Shown here one piece after another: positions 21,086-33,704 of a stretch of 64,000 bases of DNA. The position numbers and the translations under genes are program-made. This stretch comes from Microglena sp. YARC (taxonomy: Eukaryota; Chlorophyta; Chlorophyceae; Chlamydomonadales; Chlamydomonadaceae): contig CM039464.1 of assembly GCA_022414725.1 (NCBI GenBank), positions 30,563,761 through 30,627,760 on the forward strand, read 5' to 3'. Every line of letters begins with the position of its first letter. Position 1 is the first letter of the stretch. Under the pieces are notes generated by a model. It worked only from the letters and a program-made list of their open reading frames with translations, had not been told where the DNA came from and ran no database searches.

Positions 21086-22384
21086 ATTTCACTGAAATGG
21101 GACTTATGCAAGAAGCATGTACTACAAACAATAGGCGATCGGCTATGGTTATATAATACTAGTGAATAGGATAATATTATATGATATTTATATCTATATT
21201 ATTCGACGGAGCCGTCTATGTGGCTCATACATGCATATATAGGGATGTCATACGTGTTTGTCTAAACATATTGGGTATTAGTAATACAATATTTATAATA
21301 TATATTATTGTATAGTATATTGTTTTAGTATCTTCTTTACGTACTTGTAATATGTATATATATATTTGATGTGACTTTCCCTTTACAGTGCGGCGTACGC
21401 GAGGGTCCCTTACCATAACCACTGCCCTTCCAGCGTAACTCCATAAACAAGGAAGATTTTAGCATTGCGCCAAGCTCGTCAGTCTGACCTCGGCCAACCT
21501 ATGCAAGGACAGAGCTGACCTACAACCTACAGCAAGGACAGTGCTGACTGTGATTCAATCTATCAAGGACATAGCTCTGTAACGGGGACTTACAGAGAAT
21601 TCGGCTCATGCTTTGTAGAGATGAGTTGGGATAGTTTGTCCATGAGTGAGCTCAACCGGATGAAGCAACAGTCTCTTGTAGAAGCAAGTCCTTCTCAAAT
21701 CATACCATTTAGCGTCCTCTCCTCCTCACTTTGATTAGTGGTTTTCTCATTCCTAGCACTTGATGCAAGCCAGGAAATAATATCTTCTGTGAAAACTGCA
21801 AAATGGCCAGCACAGGTCCAACGTGACATGCATCAGGTTTAGATACAAATAGAACAGGGCACAGTGAATATCTAAGCTCCTACTCATCTCCTAGGACTTG
21901 GAATGGGCAGACTCATACTATGTTCCTGTGAATATTAAACACCGATGGTCGATTCTACCTGGCTTCAAAAGTCAGTCTATTTTGAGAACTGAAATATTTG
22001 TAATCCACTTCGTTTATAGACAATAAGAGGAAACAAATACTTCAGCTACACCAGATTTTCTGTTATTGTGTAAGTCACATAATAATAGATGTTATGGCCT
22101 TTATTATTGTGATAGATAATACATTCATGGAATCCAATACAAAACTGAACACTGTAAGACGGATTCAACTTTATAGCACATAATTGTTTGCATCAATAAT
22201 AATAATCATCATATTACTCTTCTCTTAATTCCACATCGACTTCGCCGTTTGCTGGTTTCCTTCTGCTCTCCAGCTTGTGTCAGAATGTTCACGTATGCCG
22301 TTTAAAATACGCTTCATTGTTTTGTCACCCAAATCAGCACTTGTTTCAACCTACACGCTTTACCTGATTACGTACACTCGCCGA
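21086..22384. other. Unassigned
   Basis: Includes a GGCGTACGCGAGGGTCCCTT segment at 21392 that recurs at 14212-14232, probably a decayed repeat. Otherwise no motif or gene recognised. Confidence 0.45.
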
Positions 22385-22690
22385 ATCCGGCAATCAGGCA
22401 AGGCAGGCAGCAGCAGCACAGGCAGGCAGAGAGGGGCAGGGCAGGGGCAGGGGCAGGGTCGCAGCGGGCAGGGGCGGGGCAGGGGGCAGGGGCGGGGCAG
22501 GCAGGGGCAGGGGCAGGGGCAGGGGCATGGGCAGGGGCAGGGTAGGGTAGGGTAGGGTAGGGTTAGGGTGGGTGGGTAGGGTAGTGTAGTGGGTAGGGGT
22601 AGGAGTAGGGTAGGTGTAGGTATGGGTAGGGTAGGGTAAGGGTAGGGTAGGGTAGGGTAGGGTAGGGTGGGTAAGGGTAGGCGTAGGGTA
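22385..22690 (+). repeat. G-rich hexamer/pentamer tract (GGCAGG)n to (TAGGG)n
   Basis: (GGGGCA)n from 22425 grades into (GGGTA)n variants by 22535, including TAGGGTTAGGG. There are many closely spaced G3-G4 runs on the plus strand, so a G-quadruplex-forming region is likely. Confidence 0.9.
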
Positions 22691-22706
22691 GGTAGGGCTG
22701 CTGCAG

Positions 22707-22839
22707 CAGGGTACTTCAGGAGGGACCCGCTCTGCCGCTGAGACTGCAATCAATTGGTATACCTACGTATGGGAACGCAACGGACCTTCATCTGGTCTCC
22801 GGACCCCCCTCACACGAACACACCGCACTCCCAACCCTG
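22707..22839. repeat. MITE-related fragment
   Basis: Begins CAGGGTACTTCAGGAGGGAC and ends CCAACCCTG, like the outer element at 37500-37872. The flanking 8-mers do not match, so it is a relic or a rearranged copy. Confidence 0.55.
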
Positions 22840-25140
22840 GCTTGCATGCAGTCTGCGACGCGAACCGGACTCATTGACTGTTGAGTCTAACGGATGGATG
22901 AACGTCAGCGTTCCTGTAACAACCTAGGTGGCCGTGGGTGAAGAGTCGGGAGCGGGGAGGTCATAGGGGTTCCACTGTTCCTCGTCTGGCAGATCCGTAC
23001 CTTTAGGGCGCGCTCGCTAACTTGCTATTTCACCTCGCCCATATCCAAGGCCAACACTTCCTTGAAGGCCTTGATATTATCCTCTGCATAACCCCATCAT
23101 CTGCTATCCACCTATGTCCACCCATATGTTGTACGGACGTTCCCTCCGAACCCACACCCCCACATATCCCTAGGGCTTAACGTCTTTTACTCGAGTCATG
23201 GAGATATCTGGGATAGTGCGGGGTGGGGGGGCGGGGTGTGGCCGGGGGGAGGTATAGAGATGTCAACTATTAGTACGGTTCAGATCTCCAGTCGCTGTGA
23301 CATCCCCAAGGCTGATTTTCGCCCTTACGAATGTTGTGTATCATGTCCCCTCTGCTACTAATCGCTAATGGCGGCAAGTGTGTAGCAGCATACCCTTCTA
23401 AACAGGCTTTGTGCACAGCACTCTTGACGTAGTTCATATGAACATGTCATCATACTGTGACCTACCTAATGTATATATATTACATCAGTGAGAGACGATA
23501 CGAGATAATGTACGAGTGACTGTAATGTATGTGAGTCTGGATGGATGTCCGGTGGTGACGAGTAATAAGCATCACGACATGTTAGATCAAGAATCATGGG
23601 TCGGTTTTTACCCCAGTGGTTGGCTGTGTGAGTGAGGGTTTAGTAGGTTTGTAGGTGTTCACTGTATTTGCTCTATGGGTGTAGCGCATCATAGATTATT
23701 TATAACAGTGTGTGTGTCGGATTATTCACTCGCGTCGCAGATTACTCTGTGATGATGGTATTATCAGAAGTGTGATCACACTCTCCATATTAGGAACATA
23801 TGCGTGTAGATGTAGTTACATGTAGTTATATAACACCTAGGATGCTGCTAGTATTGTTGGGTTAACTTATTAACAGATAAGCACAGGTCTTAGATATATA
23901 TTAGAGGTGCTTTGCTGATTCCATTATGAGATATGCATTTTATTGTGTGAGTCTCGAACTTTGCTATGTATTCTCTCGACGCTAGAGACTGGTGTGGATG
24001 CAGTCTGGAGCAGACGTGGAGATAATGCATGTATACGAGAGGTTGCTCACTGTAATTCGACAGTCGTTTTAGAGGTTGGTGGAGGTTGAAACGGGTAGGT
24101 CCTTGTTATGCCATTAATATCATCCATATTATTTGGGATAAGTAGGTGGTATTGTTTAACTATGGCTTTCTATCCCTCTGGATTCATGCCAGATTCTTGT
24201 GGTCGTAATTGAGAGGGGAGGTTATGCGCGATCGCACAGTGAGTGAGGTACCGTTGTCTATAGGGACTGTGTCTTCATAATAGGGGGACTGTCAATGATG
24301 ATATCATGTAAATGATGTCACTGGTATGATATCATTTGATGCAAAGCAGTTGCACTAGGGCAAGTTACCACTCAGGTAGCTAGCATATTAATCGGGGTTC
24401 GGTATGTATTGTTGACTGCGGACGAAAATAGGTCAGTGTTACGGTTTTGACTGAATAAGCATAAGTTAGCATAATGAAGTGTGAGAGGTTCGCATGGGTA
24501 AGGAGCAAAATTCGCAATGGTGAGTAAGGGCAGTTCGATGTCAAGGTGGGCGAGTGGGTGGGTGAAGTTTGGTGAAGTCGGTGGGTGAATCGTGATATTT
24601 ATTTCTGCACCCTCAGCGTGGATGGTGGAGGCCGATATGGATGCTGTCTTAGATTGTTCACTGGTGTGTTATGTGGAGAGTAAATGATAAGAGTTAGAGG
24701 CTTTAGTGAGAGAGAGTGTGAGAATGGAAATTAAATTTAATTCTTGAATTGGAATTGATTTAAATTGATTTAAATTTAATTTTATTTATTAATGTTGTGT
24801 TTATTAATTCGATTTTATTCACTTAATTATCCACTTTTTTGTAATATTCATAAATATTTGACAACTGCGCACCTCCCAGGGGAAGCTGTCCGCTCTTCTT
24901 CTTGGCAATTTTTTCCTAACGCAATCTGGATTGCACATCATTCTGGCACTTGCTGGGCTGCGTTGTGGAGTTGGGGTCGGGGGGAAAGGCACATTTGAGC
25001 TAAATAGATTTCACGGGATTTTTCAAAGAATCGTGGGTGATCAGTTGGCAACAGAAATGGATTCGTAGGTTAAAAAAATGATTCCGCAAGCTGGTCTTGC
25101 TTGCACGATTATGCATTGGGGTATATGTTGTGTATGTAAG
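22840..25140. other. Unassigned 2.3-kb region
   Basis: GT- and TGAG-rich plus strand with short perfect palindromes such as GATATCATG near 24300. It becomes AT-rich at 24720-24830. No exon, repeat array or RNA gene recognised. Confidence 0.5.
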
Positions 25141-25167
25141 ACTAAAGTCCAGGGGTAGGCCCCCAAT

Positions 25168-25599
25168 ATGACTAAAGCAGAATATACTTTAAAGACTTGC
25201 CCAGGAAGGGCTACACGATTTGGGCGTGGTAACGCAATCGGGGGTAAACAATATTCGGTCGAGGTAATGCGATATCGGCGCTCCTCAATCGGAGTTCAAA
25301 AAATACTGAACTTACAAGCAGCTAGGCTCCTCGTTATGGATGCGTCTGTTGTTAAGTCTAGGGATCGGACAGGTAGCAAATGGACGTGCCCGCCGTGCAG
25401 GAGGGATACTATCGAAAAGCACTGGAAAAAGATGAAGCTGAAACCCAAACCAATTTTTATGGCGGGGGCAACTGATTTCGTGCTGTCAGTGAATACTCAA
25501 TGCAAGCTGAATACAGATCGGCCGGCGGCTGCAGGTCCCGAGGATTGTGAATTTGTTGAAGGAGCGAGGATTTGCCGCCTCGCTCAGGAGAGCGCCTAA
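25168..25599 (+). CDS. Hypothetical protein with CPPC-type zinc motif
   Basis: A 143-codon open frame. Around codons 71-105 it has WTCPPCRRDTIEKHWKKM, KPKPIFMAGATDFVLSV and NTQCK. The spacing (C-x2-C, then His/Trp, a short beta-like stretch and another Cys) resembles the zinc-binding start of some large transposon-encoded proteins. That is inference from pattern only. The N-terminal ~40 codons overlap a fragment of repeat family A (CCAGGGGTAGGCC at 25149), so the real start may be later, or this is a decayed transposon fragment. Confidence 0.35.
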   Translation: MTKAEYTLKTCPGRATRFGRGNAIGGKQYSVEVMRYRRSSIGVQKILNLQAARLLVMDASVVKSRDRTGSKWTCPPCRRDTIEKHWKKMKLKPKPIFMAGATDFVLSVNTQCKLNTDRPAAAGPEDCEFVEGARICRLAQESA

Positions 25600-26019
25600 A
25601 TAACGACTACTCAATCATGGGAAGGCCCACTGTGCTCCAAAGCGGAAGGGGGCGATCTTTGCGTAGGCTTACCTGTGCCATGTTATTGGTCGCCGTTCCA
25701 TATGAAGGCAACCAGCGGATGCTGAAAATAACTGCTATCAAACTCAGAATGACTTTCTTCAGAACAACTTGGGGGCCGAGTTTTAGGATTTGCCCGGATG
25801 ACGTCGTGCTTTGTTTGTGACGTCAAGAGGGCGTTGTCGATCAGCGCACAGAGACGTGTTAGTTTTAACCTGTTGCGTTGCGGTCGTCGTGGTCTAGAGC
25901 CTACTGCGGTCTGTTCGATGGATAGATTCTCAGAGGATTGTTTTTATAGATTGCACACAGCGGTCTAATAAGTGTAATATTGGATCAACAAACTATACAA
26001 AATCGGCTCATGTGAGGCC

Positions 26020-26179
26020 AAGGGTTTGTCAGACAGGGTTGTTTAGGACGCTGCGTCCTCCGTCGCAAACGGAACGTCAAAGGGTCGTTGCAGCCTTGCA
26101 GGACGCAGGCTAACATTGGCATGGGGCAGGACGCAGGCTTACATGTGGTTGCGTCCTGAGGGTCTCCTGAAGTACCCTG
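26020..26179. mobile_element. hAT-type MITE, variant left end
   Basis: The right end is GAAGTACCCTG. The left end is degenerate (AAGGGTTTGTCAG, with CAGGGTTGTTTAGG 15 bp inside). A perfect 8-bp target-site duplication GTGAGGCC lies at 26012-26019 and 26180-26187. It shares the GGACGCTGCGTCC segment with the outer element at 37500-37872. Confidence 0.8.
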
Positions 26180-26429
26180 GTGAGGCCTGTCCCTAATTTT
26201 CGATTTTTTTGTGTAACACATAGGGATGATATTAGAATGTTAGCAAGAACTACTCTCGAGCTCACAATTAAAGTGGATCAGAAGGAGTCTCTGTTCTGGT
26301 AGAACTGTGCAGGGCTGTGTAGGATGGTTGCTGTAAAAGAGTATCGAAGATGAAATGCTTTCCATATTAGTTCCGTTATAAATATTCCCGTCGTCATATA
26401 CTCATAGCTGAGGATAGAAACATATTTTG

Positions 26430-26665
26430 AGCAAATGGACTTGAAACCTGAATTGGTGGATAATAAAGTCAAGTGTGAAGCTGGTCACGATCCTGATTCT
26501 TTGAAGGATGGAATACTTAATACATATTTTATAACAAATGCGATAATATCGCACAATTAAATATCATCCCTATGAGATGATGATTTATTATATTGTATAA
26601 TTATATGATACTGCAGCACGAGCTCAGGGCCCCGTCGGTAAAACGATTGTTTTGGGGTTCTGTGT
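26430..26665 (-). mobile_element. Repeat family A, distal part
   Basis: Matches 42480-42690: GAATTGGTGGAT, CTTTGAAGGATGG, ATCGCACAATTAAAT, then GGGCCCCGTCGGTAAAACGA. The CATA-tailed half is missing here. Confidence 0.65.
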
Positions 26666-27519
26666 CAGCTTTCGGACGGTATTGTGGATGTTAAAGCACT
26701 CTGTTTCTAATAAGACTCGCGCCAGTCCATTGTAGCATATATTGCTACAGCTGGACTGAACATACATACATTCGGTACAGAAGTACTCATGGGCAGAATC
26801 AACCCATCTTGTAGCAGGGTGATGGGCCAGGTTGTCATTCATATACACAATTGGCTGCCAATATAGCTTACCATTAGTTTCCTTTAACACGATATCATCC
26901 TCCAGCATCAAACGCTGCGCCATGGACTCTGCTTGAAAGCACAGGAGCTGGCGTTCGGATTCCATGTAATCGTTTCACGATTATCAGGAAAAAAGTAACC
27001 CCCGTTTTTTTTTTACAAATCCTCTCCCCCTTAGAAGGAGGGGGAAAAAAAAAAGGATATTGTTACAGTACATCCTTAGGAATTCCAGGCTCTCTCAGAT
27101 CAAATGTTCAGCCGGTCAGAACTAAATGGCTGGATTGGCAGAGAAAGGGGCAAAAAAGTCGAGGCGGTGCGGGGTTCGAACCTTTGAGTGCGGCTTGGCC
27201 GTCCGGAGGGTCGTCGAACGGCAGGGTAGCACCGTATCTAGATGCGATGGTTGGCTTTGAGCAGCGCGTTCGGAAGACCTTATGGGGGTTTGAAGCTCCG
27301 AAGCGTAGTGGGGTAGCCGGAAGAACAAGAAAAGACTTGAGTTGGTGTGTGCTGGTCAGAGTGTATAGAATAGTAAGAGAATAGGTGATTAGAGCATACG
27401 GTGTGTGAGGGTATGCACGGATTGTCTCACACGAAGTTTTTCGGGATCTCTCTGCTTTGCTCGCTCGCGGTAAAGCTTCCGGGGACAGGGTGGTTTTTCT
27501 AAGGAATTGGGACAAAAAC
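26666..27519. other. Unassigned with open frames on the minus strand
   Basis: Minus-strand open frames at 26624-26965 and 27108-27480 show no motif I recognise. A GGTTCGAACC palindrome at 27174 looks like a tRNA B box but has no matching stems. Confidence 0.4.
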
Positions 27520-27680
27520 ATTAGTATATGGCAGCCATACACCAGGTTAAGATTAGGTAGGGCAGTAAACATTAAGTATATGGCAGCCATATACCAGGTG
27601 TAGACTTTGGTTGGACGGAACATAAGTATATGGAGCCACTGTACTCAGGTGTAGATTTTTGAAAAGCACAAACATTAAGT
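27520..27680 (+). repeat. ~55-60-bp tandem repeat (AAGTATATGGCAGCCATA)
   Basis: Three to four diverged copies containing the palindromic TATGGCAGCCATA. No coding signal. Confidence 0.8.
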
Positions 27681-28038
27681 AAAACTGGTACCCAGATACT
27701 GCTTACAATGCGGTTCCATTAAACGGGCTGTAAAAATTTGCTGTGTAAAAAATTACTGTGTAACTTTGACTCTCAATTCTAAATAATTACAATTCCCTAA
27801 AACAGATTTTTGTATTACTATTTCTGATTACATTAAAATTAATTTCACTACTTTTACTAATAACTATTACTTTTACTATTCTTATAAACTTTACAACGAT
27901 TGTTGGCCTAGACAGCAATCTTGGTAGCAAATTCGTGGTTACTATGGGACATAAAAGATTCACAATGCTAGAACCCCTGTTTGGAAAATACAGAGCAAAA
28001 CTAGCTTTGGTTATTCTAGAATATCATTATTATCAATA
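27681..28038. other. AT-rich spacer
   Basis: Low-complexity AT-rich sequence (ACTATTACTTTTACTATT). No gene. Confidence 0.6.
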
Positions 28039-28740
<702 letters not shown>

Positions 28741-30090
28741 AGTCATGCCATGGGCAGCCTAGGCAGGTCCAGATAGGGGGAGCTCCAACAAGCCGTGGTC
28801 AGAAGGACGCAAGCAACGCAAGCACATTTTGTAGATCGAGAATCAAATAATCAATTATTATGTGTTATTTGGTCCACTAGCAATGATAAGAATAGCGACG
28901 AACTACAGAAGCCAACAATCAGGATTCGATGCACACCAAGTCTAAGAATTTAGCAAGCAAGAAGCGCTGGCCGCAGGCAAGAGAGCAGCAAGGCGTGCTG
29001 ATCGCAGCCAGCTGGAAGAATCAGTGGCGATGGTCAAATCTGGGGATGCCAAAGAGCTGGAGCAAGAGCAAGGGGCGTGGAATAGGCATCGCGAATTGTG
29101 ATGGCTTACCTGTGCACAGTGGAGAACCGCCGGCGACGACTAAATCAGCGGCTGTATCTGCGTCACCTGGGAATGAGAGATGGGGTTGGGGGTAGGGCTC
29201 AGTCGCAAAACAATAATAACTCGAAGCACGCAAGCGACCCAGCAGAAGCGATGAGACATTACCCAACATTACCCACACCTGGGAGCCCGATGGACCAAAA
29301 ACGGAAAGAAACATTATTAATCGGGCGTGCCCGATAAATCGGGCTTAAAAAAAATCATTGTCCCGGAAATCCCGGAAGTCCCGAGGGTACACGATTCTAC
29401 GTAAGTGACTGCCCGCGAGCTCAACAGAGCACAGATCGAGCCAGGGAATCGATCAATCGCCATCGAATTGTGCCATCCATCATATTGCCTGAAGCTGAAT
29501 TGTCAGAAAACTGCGTGATCCTGCCTCTCGTTCCGACTGCTGCGGGTCGGTATGCCAGCCTGTAAGGGCTGGAAATGGCTGGCATGGTGCTTGTGTATGT
29601 CAAATGGGTGACCTCCTCATCTTCGACACCAAATTCACCTGGGTAGAATCTGCTGGGAGGGTGCAATCTAGTGATCTGCAACTTGGATTAAGTTTCCAAC
29701 TTGGATGAGACTCTTAAAACATAAGATATGAGCCATTTTGGGCACATTTTCGGTCAAATTACACGATATGTGCCAAATCCGGTCTGAAACCCAGAACGGG
29801 AAGGTTTGTCAATTTTTTTAGCACCTTGGCTAAGGGTGTTTTGAAGTCGAGATTACAATTTTGGCTGGGAAAAAAGTGAAAAAGTGTAACTTTTTTGCCC
29901 GAGTTTCGTCCATTTGGGGCATGTTGAGGCCACTATTTAGCGGTGCGCAGCCAAAAGGGACACAAATATTTTTTGCGATACTTCACCACGAAGCTGTCGT
30001 CTGAAGGCCTATACAAAAAAAAGTGTCACTGCTGGCTGCGCATCGGCTTAGAGACATGCCAAAACGTGTAACCAGATCTGGCCCTAGCTT
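28741..30090. other. Unassigned 1.3-kb region
   Basis: Mixed-composition sequence. Minus-strand open frames at 29021-29314 and 29421-29681 lack known motifs. CCCGGAAATCCCGGAAGTCCCG at 29360-29382 is a short direct repeat. Confidence 0.45.
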
Positions 30091-30109
30091 AACCCCCCCG
30101 AGCGCGTTC

Positions 30110-30310
30110 CCTTAATCCCACTGAGCACGTCCTTTGAGGTTGTGTGACACTGTGCGACGCGGTGCGACCCTCTCGTGTGCGAGTTTTGGGCGAAATGGGC
30201 CCTTGGTCGCGAAGAAGTGCGACCGCGAGTGAGTGATTTGTGCCCTGGGTGGCACCTGGGTCACACCTGGGTCGCAAAGGCCCAGCCCAGGTAGCTATCT
30301 CAGGCCTACC
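30110..30310 (-). repeat. Dispersed GC-rich repeat (GTGCGAC family)
   Basis: The reverse complement of 30170-30300 resembles 55455-55560: CTGGGTCGCA.., GGGCACAAATCACTCA, CGCGGTCGCA, CCAAGGGCCCAT. Both copies are full of GTGCGAC/GTCGCAC inverted motifs. Nature unknown. Confidence 0.7.
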
Positions 30311-30429
30311 CCTGATGGAAAAGAAAAGAAAAGCAGTACGCCAATTCGGCGTGATTAAGGAAGCTGCCCAAAGGGGGTCCTCGGACAACACATCAAACCG
30401 GGGGGGTGGCTAGGGGGGCGGTACCCCCC

Positions 30430-30715
30430 ACGATAGCCGGTGGCGGAAGAAGGAGTGTGGGACGAATGTGTAGCAGATTCCATGCGCCGGCGGGTACACA
30501 CAATGGTATGTGCGCATCGGACGGCATGCAGGTGGAGGGAGTGGAGGAGGCGGGTGGTGTCAGTAGGATGGATACCGAGAGAAGATAAAATGGGAATAAG
30601 GGAGGCGAAGAGGGTACCGAAGGAGCCGAGGATGATGGGGTCCGGGGAGATGACCCGCCAACCAGCAGCGAGAAGAGCCGGACGGTGGTGGAATGCTGAG
30701 CGCGTTTAATGGCAA
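30430..30715 (-). pseudogene. Possible LINE ORF2 C-terminal fragment
   Basis: A minus-strand frame without stops reads GWRVISPDPIILGSFGTLF, SLIPILSSLGIHPTDTTRLL and HSLHLHAVRCAHTIVCTRRR. The last part resembles the segment after RNase H at 14030-14156 (L-G-I-x-D-x-L, LH, TI/SI-L-x-TRR). The LINE assignment is by this internal similarity only. Confidence 0.4.
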
Positions 30716-31352
30716 GGGTGGTATGATAGCGGGCGTCCCTAAGGAAGTTACCTAGTCAGAACTGTGAAAGTGACCCATGGATCATTCATGCCAGACAGAC
30801 AGTACAGATGTACAATCTACGAGTCGAAGTCTTCTCTAGTCCTGGAGCTACTTAGTCTGACTCCTATTCCTAAAGCCACGCCGACTAGGCGTTTATCTTT
30901 CTTTCTTTCTGACTGATGGTTGATTGGTTGATTGTTGCAATGACGCAGGAGCGTAATGGACCGTTCTAAACCGCACACGCCTGCGCTGCTCGCGTTTGTC
31001 GAGCGTCTTCAAGCCAGTCACGACTATTCCTTTGAACCCGTTAGGACAGCCATACATGCGATACTATACGCACCACCCAGCTCTCTTCCAACGTCCTACC
31101 AAAGCACCACCACCATTTCTGGTCGTCGACTTCATGGAGAAGTCGGGCCTTGGGCGTGGTCCACTCCCCCTCAACCCTGCCTTTGGGAAATTGCAGAGGC
31201 AGAGGTCTAGGCCATGCCGACAGAGGTTGTACCAACACAGGAGACAGGTGTTGATGAGGGATTAAGGTACTTATTGTGTTTGTGTTTGTGTGTGTGTGCG
31301 TAGATGCTTGGGCGGACAGACGTGTGTAAAATAAAATGCATGTTTTCTTAAG

Positions 31353-31353
<1 letters not shown>
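30716..31353. other. Unassigned
   Basis: Overlapping plus-strand frames at 30956-31265 read sensibly in pieces (LLAFVERLQASHDYSFEPVR; PFLVVDFMEKSGLGRGPLPL) but in different frames. A decayed coding fragment is possible; no family recognised. Confidence 0.35.

Positions 31354-31404
<51 letters not shown>
31354..31404 (+). repeat. Poly(dC) run, 51 nt
   Basis: Uninterrupted cytosines; equals poly(G) on the minus strand. Confidence 0.97.
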
Positions 31405-31406
<2 letters not shown>

Positions 31407-31782
31407 ATACTGACACCACAGTTGATGGTATCACATTTTGCATGATGTGATCTGATCAAGCATACTCTTTTCTTATGATGCGCAAGGAATATGTATTGAT
31501 GATAACTTAATCGTGAGTATGTTTTAGGTTTGCCGGAATGTTGGGGCTAGGTTGTAGTACAAAACTGGTGGTTACTTTTCTGCGCAAATAGAGGCTTGAC
31601 AAAGTCGTTACAAACCAGTGTAACATATGTCATCCATGTGCAAAATGCATGTTTTCTACCCCCACCCCCACCCCCCACCCCAAAAAAAAGGATTTGAATA
31701 CCTGTAGATCGGGAAACAAACTGTCAAGTTAATGGACTGTTTCCATTGTAGACAAGCACACAAAGAAGTGAGTATAGCATGG

Positions 31783-31845
31783 GGGGGCCTAGTGTTGGAA
31801 GACGGTGAGCAGCCCATAGTTGGCTGAAAAATCATGTATCAGTTC
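31783..31845 (+). mobile_element. Repeat family B (TTGGCTGAAAAA..CATGT), short copy
   Basis: GGAAGACGGTGAGCAGCCCA, AGTTGGCTGAAAAATCATGT. Relatives lie at 5625-5695, 6205-6297, 44310-44575, 45505-45560 and 46714-46800, plus the right duplication copy. Several end in pentamer tails such as (CAATC)n or (AATTA)n, suggesting retroposed elements. Confidence 0.65.
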
Positions 31846-31933
31846 AAACCCTGATTTTATAGTATATTCACATAGCTTCACTAGGAGTCAGTTGACTCTT
31901 ACTAACGTGTGAGAAGCCCTTACAGGTGAGTAC

Positions 31934-32128
31934 CAGGGTAATTCGAAGCGCGCGCTTTTGAGCTTTTGAGCGCTGACTTTTTGACCCCCTGTGCGCTTTA
32001 AGCGCAGTTTTTTGCACCCCCTTGTGGGCGCTGCAAGCAATTTTTGCGCTTTTCGCACTACAAAGCGCAGTTTTTTTGTTTTCAAGTGCGCTAAAGCGCT
32101 GGCCAATTTGGCCAAATGAAGTACCCTG
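31934..32128. mobile_element. hAT-type MITE with perfect 8-bp TSD
   Basis: Termini CAGGGTAATTC and GAAGTACCCTG. GTGAGTAC is repeated exactly at 31926-31933 and 32129-32136. The interior has the family's GCGCTTTTGAGC, TGTGGGCGCTGC and AAGCGCTGGCCAATTTGGCC blocks. Confidence 0.93.
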
Positions 32129-32182
32129 GTGAGTACTTTAGGATACCCAGCAATACACGGGAGAACGATCCGCATTACATAA

Positions 32183-32343
32183 TGTAGCAGGATAGCCTGC
32201 TACTAGTCTAACTTGACATCTCGAGTCTGTCAAGTTAGACTAGTAGCAGGCTATCCTGCTACACTTGGAGGTAGGCTAAAGGACATATCGCAAAGACAGA
32301 CTCGAGATGTCAAGTTAGACTAGTAGCAGGCTATCCTGCTACA
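32183..32343. repeat. Perfect 36-bp hairpin plus a third arm copy
   Basis: Arm 32183-32218 (TGTAGCAGGATAGCCTGCTA..) and arm 32228-32263 are exact reverse complements around a 9-nt loop TCTCGAGTC. The right arm is repeated at 32308-32343, preceded by an inverted loop sequence (GACTCGAGA). Exact identity implies recent origin or active homogenisation. Confidence 0.95.
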
Positions 32344-32419
32344 CATAACCTCCTGCCATCCCATAACACTCCCCCCAATTCCTGGTACTCTTTTGAGACC
32401 CAGGATTTCTTAATCCAAA

Positions 32420-32752
32420 GTGTGGAGGAGATGTGACGGAATGCTCTTAAGATGGGCCCATGACGAGGAGGAGAGAATGGAGAGCAAACAAAAATTAGGA
32501 CAACTGTTTACATTACAATACGAAGATGGACAGGAACGTCTTCCGCGCCATACAAGACAGAGAGGGAGATGTGACGGAACGCTCTTCAGATGGGCCCATG
32601 ACGAGGAGGAGAGAGTGGAGAGCAAACAGGAATTAGGACAACTGTTTACATTACAATATGAAGATGGACAGGAACGTCTTCCGCGCCATACAAGACAGAA
32701 AACGGAACCCCAAACCAGGAACCGAACTAACCGACATATCCAACTAACATAA
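32420..32752 (+). CDS. Hypothetical ORF with two ~44-residue tandem units
   Basis: A 110-codon frame holding two nearly identical units (RCDG..RWAHDEEER.ESKQ, LGQLFTLQYEDGQERLPRHT). The ~129-bp DNA unit is divisible by three. Substitutions between units include synonymous and conservative changes. No family recognised; it may be a fragment of a mobile element. Confidence 0.3.
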   Translation: MWRRCDGMLLRWAHDEEERMESKQKLGQLFTLQYEDGQERLPRHTRQRGRCDGTLFRWAHDEEERVESKQELGQLFTLQYEDGQERLPRHTRQKTEPQTRNRTNRHIQLT

Positions 32753-32929
32753 CGATTTGCCAGCTACACCACACACGCAACAGGACAAGGCAGAGAGATG
32801 ACGTTCTCTCTCATTACCGCCCACCCAATAAGGTTGTTGCCCTCAACAACTCCACAATTCATGCAACACAACTTGCGACACAAACCACGTGACCTCCATC
32901 AAACGTCCTAAACCAGGACAAACACAAGT

Positions 32930-33390
32930 GACACCAGCACAACAACTCAACACAAGTGACACCAGCACAACAACTCAACACAAGTGACACCAGCACAACA
33001 ACTCAACCATGAATCCACATGTTGAGGTGTTAGTCATGAATCCAGGTGACTAACCAGAGTCTAACATGAATCCACATGTTGAGGTGTTAGTCATGAATCC
33101 ACATGTTGAGGTGTTAGTCATGAATCCACATGACTAACCAGAGTCTAACATGAATCCACATGTTGAGGTGTTAGTCATGAATCCACATGTTGAGGTGTTA
33201 GTCATGAATCCACATGACTAACCAGAGTCTAACATGAATCCACCTGATAACCCAACAGAGCAACAAGGCACTGGCACAAGCACTCCCTCACCCACGAATC
33301 CACATGGTGAGGTTTGAGTCGTGAATCCATATGACCAACCAGGGTCTATCATGAATCCACACGATAACCCTACTGTGACACCAACTGCAA
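32930..33390 (+). repeat. Compound minisatellite (CACAAGTGACACCAGCACAA; CATGAATCCACATG)
   Basis: Three copies of a 28-bp ACAAGTGACACCAGCACAAC unit are followed by about ten CATGAATCCACATGTTGAGG-type units, interleaved with CTAACCAGAGTCTAA. No gene. Confidence 0.9.
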
Positions 33391-33704
33391 AGGAAACAAG
33401 AAAGTATCTTGACGAGCAAAGATCGTGCTACACAAAGGGCCAAACAAGATAATCCAGAAATTATGAAAAGGGACAGCATAAGCCGTGTAAGAGGTATGGG
33501 CGCTCAATACCAACAAGTACTGCCCCTATTGAACAACCCCAGTCTTAGGCCGGAGATAGACAAGAGCCCTGATGTACATGGTTACTAGAACTGCACTACT
33601 GATGCTGGGATGCAACCCCTCCAGGGGAAAACCCTGAGGCATGAAGTAAAGACTATTTCAGTCCATAAATAGCAGAGAGACACTTATAAGTAGGGAACGG
33701 CAAT

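Noticed and set aside
27150..27200. tRNA-like B box GGTTCGAACC, with T run nearby
   Set aside because: No T-stem pairing, D-arm or acceptor stem could be built on either strand.
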